From: Chryseobacterium sp. 18061
GTDB taxonomy: Bacteria > Pseudomonadota > Gammaproteobacteria > Enterobacterales > Enterobacteriaceae
Assembly (NCBI GenBank): GCA_902706205.1
Contig: CACSKA010000005.1
Span: forward strand, 186,001-250,000
DNA length: 64,000 bases
Direction: 5' to 3'
Under the pieces are notes generated by a model. That model saw nothing but the letters and a program-made list of their open reading frames with translations, searched no databases and was not told the DNA's origin. Shown here one piece after another: positions 57,803 to 64,000 of the stretch (positions within the stretch are counted from its first letter, which is position 1; every line of letters begins with the position of its first letter). A program made the position numbers and the translations under genes.

Positions 57803-60550
57803 ATGACCAACTACAGCCTGCGTGCGCGCATGATGATCCTGATCCTGGCCCCGACCGTCTTGATCGGTTTGCTGCTCAGCATCTTCTTTGTCGTTCACCG
57901 CTACCATGATCTGCAGCGTCAGCTGGAAGACGCCGGGGCCAGCATCATTGAACCGCTCGCGGTCTCCAGTGAATATGGCATGAACTTACAAAACCGTGAA
58001 TCAATAGGACAGCTCATTAGCGTCTTACATCGCCGCCATTCTGACATCGTGCGGGCAATTTCGGTGTATGACGAGCATAACAGGCTGTTCGTCACGTCCA
58101 ACTACCATCTTGACCCGAGTGAGCTGCAGCTGCCGAAAGGCGCACTGATACCGAACCGCCTCAGCGTATCGCGCAGCGGTGATACGATGATCTTGCGTAC
58201 GCCAATTGTGTCCGAACGTTATTCCCTGGATGAATCGCCAACTTCGGAAGCCAAAACGCCGGTCAATACGCTCGGCTACGTAGCGCTGGAACTCGATCTG
58301 CGGTCCGTGCGGCTGCAACAATACAAAGAGATTTTCATCTCCAGCGTAATGATGCTGTTTTGTATCGGCATTGCGCTGATTTTCGGCTGGCGTCTGATGC
58401 GCGACGTCACCGGCCCGATTCGCAACATGGTGAATACCGTTGACCGCATTCGTCGTGGCCAGCTCGACAGTCGTGTCGAAGGCTTCATGCTCGGTGAACT
58501 GGATATGCTCAAGAACGGCATCAACTCGATGGCGATGTCGCTGGCGGCCTATCACGAAGAGATGCAGCACAACGTCGACCAGGCCACGTCCGATCTGCGG
58601 GAAACCCTTGAGCAGATGGAAATTCAGAACGTCGAGCTGGATTTGGCGAAGAAACGCGCCCAGGAAGCAGCACGTATTAAATCTGAATTCCTCGCCAACA
58701 TGTCACACGAGCTGCGCACCCCGCTCAACGGTGTGATTGGGTTTACCCGACTGACGCTCAAAACCGACCTCAATTCGACCCAGCGCGACCACCTAAATAC
58801 CATTGAACGCTCGGCGAACAACCTGCTGGCCATCATCAACGATGTGCTGGACTTCTCTAAACTGGAAGCCGGTAAGCTGGTTCTGGAAAGCATTCCGTTC
58901 CCGTTGCGCAATTCGCTGGATGAAGTGGTGACGCTGCTCGCCCATTCAGCGCATGATAAAGGGCTTGAGCTGACGCTGAACATCAAAAACGACGTGCCGG
59001 ATAACGTCATTGGTGACCCGCTGCGACTGCAACAAGTCATTACCAATCTGGTCGGAAACGCAATTAAATTTACCGAAAACGGCAACATTGACGTGCTGGT
59101 AGAAAAACGCGCGCTGAGCAACACCAAAGTGCAAATTGAAGTGCAGATCCGCGACACCGGTATCGGTATTCCTGAGCGCGATCAGTCGCGTCTGTTCCAG
59201 GCTTTCCGGCAAGCGGATGCCAGCATTTCGCGGCGCCACGGTGGGACCGGCCTGGGCCTGGTGATCACCCAGCGTTTAGTGAAAGAAATGGGTGGCGATA
59301 TTTCCTTCCACAGCCAGCCAAATCGCGGTTCAACTTTCTGGTTCCACATCAATCTGGATCTCAATCCGAACGTAGTATCCGAAAGCATGACAACCGCCTG
59401 CCTGACGGGTAAACGTCTGGCCTATGTCGAAGCAAACGCCTCCGCCGCACAGTGCACTCTGGATATTCTGGCGACTACGCCGCTGGACGTGGTGTACAGC
59501 CCGACCTTCTCGGCGCTGCCGGAAGACCGTTACGATATTCTGCTGATTGCGGTGCCGGTATCGATGCGTGATTTAAGCATGCACGCAGACAAACTCGGAC
59601 AGGCCCATCGCATGACCGACTTCCTGCTGCTGGCGCTACCGTGCCACGCGCAGGTGAATGCCGAACAGCTCAAACAAAACGGTGCGGCGGCTTGTCTGCT
59701 GAAACCGCTAACCTCCACCCGTTTGCTGCCTGCGCTGACGGAATACTGTCGCGTGAATCAGACCCTGGCTGTTCCCAATAATCAGGCCGCGCGACTGGGT
59801 ATGACGGTAATGGCGGTGGATGATAATCCGGCGAATTTAAAGCTAATCGGCGCGCTGCTGGAAGATCAGGTGCAAAACGTTGAGCTGTGCGACAGCGGTC
59901 AGGAGGCGATTAACCGCGCCAAACAGATGCAGTTCGACCTGATTCTGATGGATATCCAGATGCCGGATATGGATGGTATTCGCGCCTGCGAACTGATTCA
60001 CCAGCTGCCACATCAGCAGCAAACGCCCGTGATTGCGGTGACTGCCCATGCCATGGCCGGGCAAAAGGAGAAGCTCCTGAGTGCCGGGATGAACGACTAT
60101 CTGGCGAAGCCTATCGAAGAGAGCAAACTGCGAAACCTGCTGCTGCGCTATAAGCCAGGGCTGAGCATTCCGCTGCCTGAAGTGAGCGAGCCACACCCGC
60201 CGGTGAATCTGAATACCACCCTCGACTGGTCGCTTGCGCTGCGTCAGGCGGCCAATAAGCAAAATCTGGCGCGTGACATGCTGCATATGCTGATCGATTT
60301 CCTGCCAGAAATCCGCAACAAAGTGGAAGAACAACTGGTGGGTGAGAAGCCTGAGGATTTGGTGGACGCGATTCACAAACTGCATGGCAGCTGTGGTTAT
60401 AGCGGCGTGCCGCGTTTAAAGAATCTTTGCCATTTGATAGAAGGCCAGCTGCGCAATGGCGTTCCGCCAGACGAACTGGAGCCGGAGTTTCTTGAGCTGC
60501 TGGATGAAATGGATAACGTGGCAAGGGAAGCGAAATTGATTTTGGGGTGA
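57803..60550 (+). CDS. barA: Hybrid sensor histidine kinase BarA
   Basis: Inner-membrane tripartite kinase that phosphorylates UvrY to induce csrB/csrC; 915 residues (E. coli 918). Transmembrane helices at about 10-32 and 170-195 frame a periplasmic sensor. HAMP (about 200-250), HisKA with the phosphorylated His in [11 protein letters not shown] (His 302), ATPase domain (about 400-520), receiver domain with Asp in [13 protein letters not shown] (about 716-718) and HPt domain with His in [10 protein letters not shown] (about 859) follow. Divergent from rlmD with a 57-bp gap. Confidence 0.98.
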   Translation: MTNYSLRARMMILILAPTVLIGLLLSIFFVVHRYHDLQRQLEDAGASIIEPLAVSSEYGMNLQNRESIGQLISVLHRRHSDIVRAISVYDEHNRLFVTSNYHLDPSELQLPKGALIPNRLSVSRSGDTMILRTPIVSERYSLDESPTSEAKTPVNTLGYVALELDLRSVRLQQYKEIFISSVMMLFCIGIALIFGWRLMRDVTGPIRNMVNTVDRIRRGQLDSRVEGFMLGELDMLKNGINSMAMSLAAYHEEMQHNVDQATSDLRETLEQMEIQNVELDLAKKRAQEAARIKSEFLANMSHELRTPLNGVIGFTRLTLKTDLNSTQRDHLNTIERSANNLLAIINDVLDFSKLEAGKLVLESIPFPLRNSLDEVVTLLAHSAHDKGLELTLNIKNDVPDNVIGDPLRLQQVITNLVGNAIKFTENGNIDVLVEKRALSNTKVQIEVQIRDTGIGIPERDQSRLFQAFRQADASISRRHGGTGLGLVITQRLVKEMGGDISFHSQPNRGSTFWFHINLDLNPNVVSESMTTACLTGKRLAYVEANASAAQCTLDILATTPLDVVYSPTFSALPEDRYDILLIAVPVSMRDLSMHADKLGQAHRMTDFLLLALPCHAQVNAEQLKQNGAAACLLKPLTSTRLLPALTEYCRVNQTLAVPNNQAARLGMTVMAVDDNPANLKLIGALLEDQVQNVELCDSGQEAINRAKQMQFDLILMDIQMPDMDGIRACELIHQLPHQQQTPVIAVTAHAMAGQKEKLLSAGMNDYLAKPIEESKLRNLLLRYKPGLSIPLPEVSEPHPPVNLNTTLDWSLALRQAANKQNLARDMLHMLIDFLPEIRNKVEEQLVGEKPEDLVDAIHKLHGSCGYSGVPRLKNLCHLIEGQLRNGVPPDELEPEFLELLDEMDNVAREAKLILG

Positions 60551-60565
60551 CGGAGTACGCTGATG

Positions 60566-60598
60566 CCCTCACCCTGACGGAGAGAGTTAGGGTGAGGG
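60566..60598. repeat. Palindromic repeat between barA and the glycerate kinase
   Basis: Perfect 10-bp arms CCCTCACCCT and AGGGTGAGGG separated by 13 bases, with the wording of a common enterobacterial intergenic repeat. It lies 15 bases after the barA stop and overlaps the last codons of the convergent kinase gene. Probably acts as terminator or mRNA stabiliser for both. Confidence 0.75.
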
Positions 60599-61738
60599 GG
60601 GAAACCGTCTGCCGATCTCCAACACCGCCGCCACATTGCGCGCCGTGCGCCGCACATTCTCCCGCGCGTTCGCCAGCGCATCCTCCAGCGTACAAATGCT
60701 GTAGATAACGCTGAACACCGCATCCAGACCGTGCTGATGCACAACTTCTGCGTCATCCGTCAAACTCCCGGCAATAGCAATCACCGGAATATTAAAGCGC
60801 TTCGCCACTCGCGCGACGCCGACGGGTACTTTACCGTGTACGGTCTGGCTGTCGATCCGCCCTTCACCGGTGATAACCCAATCCGCATCTTTCAATATTT
60901 CAGCCAGATGCAGCGCGTCGGTCACGATTTCAATTCCCGGTCGTAACGTCGCCCCACAAAAAGCGAACAGCCCCGCGCCCATTCCCCCCGCCGCACCGCC
61001 GCCTTCCAGATTGAGTACCTGAATATCTAAATCACGTTCGATAAGCGTGGCGAAACGCATTAGGGCGTCATCCAAACGCGAGATCATCGCTTCCGTCGCC
61101 CCTTTTTGCGGACCAAATACCGCCGTCGCCCCCTCTTTACCGGTCAGTGGGTTGGTTACGTCACAGGCGACTTCAATCCTGCAACTCGCCAGACGCGGGT
61201 CCAGACCGCTGATATCAATCCGCTCAAGCTGCTCCAGGCCTTCTCCACCGGGCGGGATCTGCTGCTCGTCACGCGTTAGCAGTTTTGCTCCCAGCGCCTG
61301 TACCATGCCTGCACCGCCGTCATTGGTGGCGCTGCCGCCAATGCCAATGATTATCTGCGTTACGCCCGCATCCAGCGCATGACGAATCAGTTCTCCGGTT
61401 CCCCATGAGGTCGTTTTCAGCGGGTTACGCTTTTCCACCGGTACGCTTTCCAGACCGCTGGCGGCCGCCATTTCGATAAACGCCGACTGTTCATCGCCGG
61501 AGATTCCATAGAACGCTTGCACCGGAAAACCCAGCGGGCCGGTCACGTTGACCGTAATCACACGCCCTTGTGTGGCCGCCACCATCGCTTCCACGGTACC
61601 TTCCCCGCCGTCAGCGAGCGGAATTTTCACGTACTCCGCCGTAGGGAAAATCTCTCTGAAGCCCGTCTCAATCGCACTGGCAACCTCCAGCGCGTTCAGG
61701 CTCTCCTTGTACGAATCAGGGGCAATCACGATTTTCAT
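60587..61738 (-). CDS. garK: Glycerate 2-kinase (GarK/GlxK family)
   Basis: Phosphorylates glycerate to 2-phosphoglycerate, the last step of glucarate/galactarate breakdown; 383 residues. Family motifs: APDSYKESL (about 6-14), PLADGGEGT (about 40-48), IGGSATNDGGAGM (about 132-144) and TGEGRIDSQT (about 282-291). The last few residues (PPSP) come from the palindromic repeat and are not conserved. Placed 33 bases after gudD, so it is part of the gud operon; in E. coli garK is with garPLR elsewhere. The symbol could equally be glxK. Confidence 0.88.
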   Translation of the reverse strand: MKIVIAPDSYKESLNALEVASAIETGFREIFPTAEYVKIPLADGGEGTVEAMVAATQGRVITVNVTGPLGFPVQAFYGISGDEQSAFIEMAAASGLESVPVEKRNPLKTTSWGTGELIRHALDAGVTQIIIGIGGSATNDGGAGMVQALGAKLLTRDEQQIPPGGEGLEQLERIDISGLDPRLASCRIEVACDVTNPLTGKEGATAVFGPQKGATEAMISRLDDALMRFATLIERDLDIQVLNLEGGGAAGGMGAGLFAFCGATLRPGIEIVTDALHLAEILKDADWVITGEGRIDSQTVHGKVPVGVARVAKRFNIPVIAIAGSLTDDAEVVHQHGLDAVFSVIYSICTLEDALANARENVRRTARNVAAVLEIGRRFPPSP

Positions 61739-61771
61739 AGGCTGTCCTTACGGGTGACGGCATCAGTTTTA

Positions 61772-63112
61772 TTATCGCACCATGCACGGGCGCTTGTTAT
61801 CAAACGTCCAGTCAGGGATCAAATACTGCATTCCCATCGCGTCATCGCGCGCGCCGAGCCCGTGCTTCTGATACAGCTCGTGGGCCTGCATCACGCGGTC
61901 CATATCCAGTTCGACGCCCAGCCCCGGTGTCGACGGCACCTGCACCATGCCGCCTATGATTTCAAACGGCTGCTTCGTCAGACGCTGATTCCCTTCCTGC
62001 CAGATCCAGTGGGTATCAATGGCGGTGACGTTGCCCGGTGCGGCCGCCGCAACATGGGTGAACATCGCCAGCGAAATGTCGAAATGGTTGTTGGAGTGCG
62101 AGCCCCAGGTGAGACCAAATTCGTGGCACATTTGCGCCACGCGCACCGACCCCTGCATGGTCCAGAAGTGCGGGTCCGCCAGCGGAATATCCACCGACTG
62201 CAACGATAGTGTGTGGCCCATCTGCCGCCAGTCGGTGGCAATCATGTTGGTGGCGGTCGGCAGCCCAGTAGCGCGACGAAATTCGGCCATTACTTCCCGG
62301 CCTGAGAATCCCTGTTCTGCACCGCACGGATCTTCCGCATACGCCAGTACGTTGCGCAGCTGCTTACCAATGTTGATGGCTTCATCCAGTGACCACGCAC
62401 CATTTGGATCAAGCGTCACGCGCGCCTGCGGGAAGCGTTTTGCCAGAGCCGTCACCGCTTCTGCTTCGTCTTCACCGCTTAATACGCCACCTTTGAGCTT
62501 GAAGTCGTTGAAACCGTATTTTTCATACGCGGCTTCCGCCAAACGCACCACCGCATCCGGGGTCATCGCTTCGTCGTGGCGTACGCGATACCAATCACAT
62601 TTGTCATCCGGCTGGCTCTGATAAGCCAGTGGCGTGCGTTTTCGGTCGCCGACAAAGAACAGATAGCCCAGCATTTCGACTTCATCGCGCTGCTGACCGT
62701 CGCCCAACAGCGAGGCAACGTTTACGCCCAGATGCTGGCCGAGCAAGTCGAGCATCGCCGCTTCAATGCCCGTCACCACGTGAATGGTGGTGCGCAGATC
62801 GAAGGTTTGCAGACCACGGCCGCCTGAATCGCGATCGGCAAAGGCATTACGCACCGCAGTCAGCACATTTTTGTATTCGCCGAGGGTTTTCCCCACCACC
62901 AGCGCCGCCGCGTCTTCCAGGGTTTTACGGATCTTTTCGCCACCGGGGATTTCGCCCACGCCGGTATGCCCGGCGTTGTCTTTAATCATCACAATATTGC
63001 GGGTGAAGAACGGCGCGTGGGCACCGCTCAGATTCATCAGCATGCTGTCGTGTCCGGCAACCGGGATCACCTGCATGGAGGTCACTACTGGCGTTGAATG
63101 TTGAATCGTCAT
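61772..63112 (-). CDS. gudD: Glucarate dehydratase GudD
   Basis: Enolase-superfamily dehydratase converting D-glucarate to 5-keto-4-deoxyglucarate; 446 residues as in E. coli. Active-site Lys-x-Lys in FNDFKLKGG (about 205-207), metal ligands around LDPNGAW (about 235), EDPC (about 266) and NMIATDW (about 289), and the catalytic His in GSHSNNHFD (about 339). It lies 12 bases after gudX. Confidence 0.97.
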   Translation of the reverse strand: MTIQHSTPVVTSMQVIPVAGHDSMLMNLSGAHAPFFTRNIVMIKDNAGHTGVGEIPGGEKIRKTLEDAAALVVGKTLGEYKNVLTAVRNAFADRDSGGRGLQTFDLRTTIHVVTGIEAAMLDLLGQHLGVNVASLLGDGQQRDEVEMLGYLFFVGDRKRTPLAYQSQPDDKCDWYRVRHDEAMTPDAVVRLAEAAYEKYGFNDFKLKGGVLSGEDEAEAVTALAKRFPQARVTLDPNGAWSLDEAINIGKQLRNVLAYAEDPCGAEQGFSGREVMAEFRRATGLPTATNMIATDWRQMGHTLSLQSVDIPLADPHFWTMQGSVRVAQMCHEFGLTWGSHSNNHFDISLAMFTHVAAAAPGNVTAIDTHWIWQEGNQRLTKQPFEIIGGMVQVPSTPGLGVELDMDRVMQAHELYQKHGLGARDDAMGMQYLIPDWTFDNKRPCMVR

Positions 63113-63124
63113 CGTGCAATCCTT

Positions 63125-64000
63125 TTATTGAGTACGACCGAAAACAGGGCGCTTGCGATCGAATGTCCAGCCGGGGATCAGGTACTGCATGGGCACCGCG
63201 TCATTACGCGCGCCGCCGGGCAGCCGTTTGTAAGCTTCATGCGCCTTTTCCATCTGCGCCCAGTCGAGCGTGACGCCGAGCCCAGGGGCTTCCGGCACCG
63301 TGATTTTTCCGTTCTCAATTTGCAACGGGTTTTGGGTGAGTCTGGCATCGCCTTCCTGCCAGATCCAGTGTGTATCAATGGCCGTCGGTTTGCCTGGGGC
63401 CGCCGCGCCGACGTGGGTAAACATCGCCAGTGAAATATCGAAATGGTTATTCGAATGGCAGCCCCAGGTCAGACCCCAGTCATCACAGAGCTGCGCCACG
63501 CGCACCGCGCCGGAGAGCGTCCAGAAATGCGGGTCAGCCAGCGGGATATCCACCGCGTTGAGCATCACAGCATGGCCCATTTCGCGCCAGTTAGTGGCAA
63601 TCATGTTGGTCGCAACCGGCAGGCCAGTCGCACGACGAAACTCCGCCATCACTTCTCGCCCAGAAAAGCCCTGCTCCGCGCCGCACGGATCTTCCGCGTA
63701 GGTCAGTACATTCTGTAGGTCTTTGCACAGGGCGATAGCTTCATCAAGCAGCCATGCGCCATTTGGGTCGACTGTGATGCGCGCGTCCGGGAAACGTTTC
63801 TTCAGCATTCGCGCGGCGTCGATTTCCTGTTCACCGGGCAAAACGCCGCCTTTCAGTTTGAAATCTTTGAAACCGTAACGGTCCTGTGCGGCCTCAGCCA
63901 GCCTGACCACGGCATTCGAGGAAAGCGCTTGCTGATGGCGCAAGTGATACCAGTCGTGACCATCTCGCCGCCCTTCAGAGTAAGGCAAATCGGTTTTGTT
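63125..64000 (-). CDS. gudX: Glucarate dehydratase-related protein GudX, partial
   Basis: C-terminal 291 residues of a GudD paralogue; the N-terminus lies beyond base 64000. It keeps the same catalytic stretches as Gud[38 protein letters not shown] and [12 protein letters not shown]. In E. coli GudX is a paralogue with little or no glucarate activity, and the order gudP-gudX-gudD is the same. The upstream gudP carrier would be expected to the right. Confidence 0.93.
   Translation of the reverse strand, partial: NKTDLPYSEGRRDGHDWYHLRHQQALSSNAVVRLAEAAQDRYGFKDFKLKGGVLPGEQEIDAARMLKKRFPDARITVDPNGAWLLDEAIALCKDLQNVLTYAEDPCGAEQGFSGREVMAEFRRATGLPVATNMIATNWREMGHAVMLNAVDIPLADPHFWTLSGAVRVAQLCDDWGLTWGCHSNNHFDISLAMFTHVGAAAPGKPTAIDTHWIWQEGDARLTQNPLQIENGKITVPEAPGLGVTLDWAQMEKAHEAYKRLPGGARNDAVPMQYLIPGWTFDRKRPVFGRTQ

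Overview
The window is ordinary chromosomal DNA of a member of the Enterobacteriaceae. Every housekeeping block (mutS, rpoS-nlpD-pcm-surE-truD-ispF-ispD-ftsB, the cys genes, queD/queE, eno-pyrG-mazG-relA-rlmD-barA, gudD) is close in sequence and order to the Escherichia coli 58-63 min region. The order differs enough from K-12 to point to a relative such as those around Enterobacter, Lelliottia, Kluyvera, Buttiauxella or Trabulsiella; the genus cannot be fixed from sequence alone. No rRNA, tRNA, prophage, insertion sequence or CRISPR array was seen.

Left block (1-14.3 kb): a minus-strand hydrogenase-4 operon hyfABCDEFG (hyfG runs off the left edge) stands back to back with plus-strand hypABCDE-fhlA. 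In E. coli the hyc (formate hydrogenlyase-1) operon holds this place; here the larger, complex-I-like hyf operon does. Two outward-facing sigma-54 promoters lie in the shared 311-bp intergenic region. Hyf is the proton-reducing, membrane-embedded enzyme, Hyp proteins build its NiFe(CN)2CO centre, and FhlA activates both from formate.

14.3-20.6 kb: ygbA with a probable NsrR site, a LysR regulator/MFS transporter pair absent from E. coli at this place, a SymE-like small protein, mutS, and an NTF2-like protein. 20.6-27.4 kb: the stress and essential cluster rpoS, nlpD, pcm, surE, truD, ispF, ispD, ftsB, ygbE, plus a 53-codon unannotated reading frame between ygbE and ftsB. 27.4-37.5 kb: sulfate assimilation, with cysG placed upstream of cysDNC, then iap and cysHIJ. 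iap and cysH are adjacent, with none of the type I-E CRISPR-Cas genes found there in E. coli.

38.3-48.9 kb: the ygc/yqc cluster (ygcNOP on plus, ygcQRSUW on minus, yqcE-ygcE on plus) is the most interesting part of the window. It combines an ETF and an ETF:quinone oxidoreductase-like pair, an FAD oxidase related to alkyl-DHAP synthase, a KduD-like dehydrogenase, a carbohydrate kinase, two MFS carriers and a GlpP-type antiterminator. The divergent ygcW/yqcE control region carries two CRP-like sites, and each transcript has an intrinsic terminator in its leader with a similar 5' arm. I infer a catabolite-controlled, antitermination-regulated pathway that oxidises an unknown polyol or sugar acid and sends electrons to the quinone pool.

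48.9-64 kb: queE, eno, pyrG, mazG, relA (with no mazEF between relA and mazG, and a 146-bp miniature inverted-repeat element just upstream of the relA ribosome site), rlmD, barA, then a glycerate kinase with gudD and gudX for glucarate catabolism (gudX cut by the right edge).
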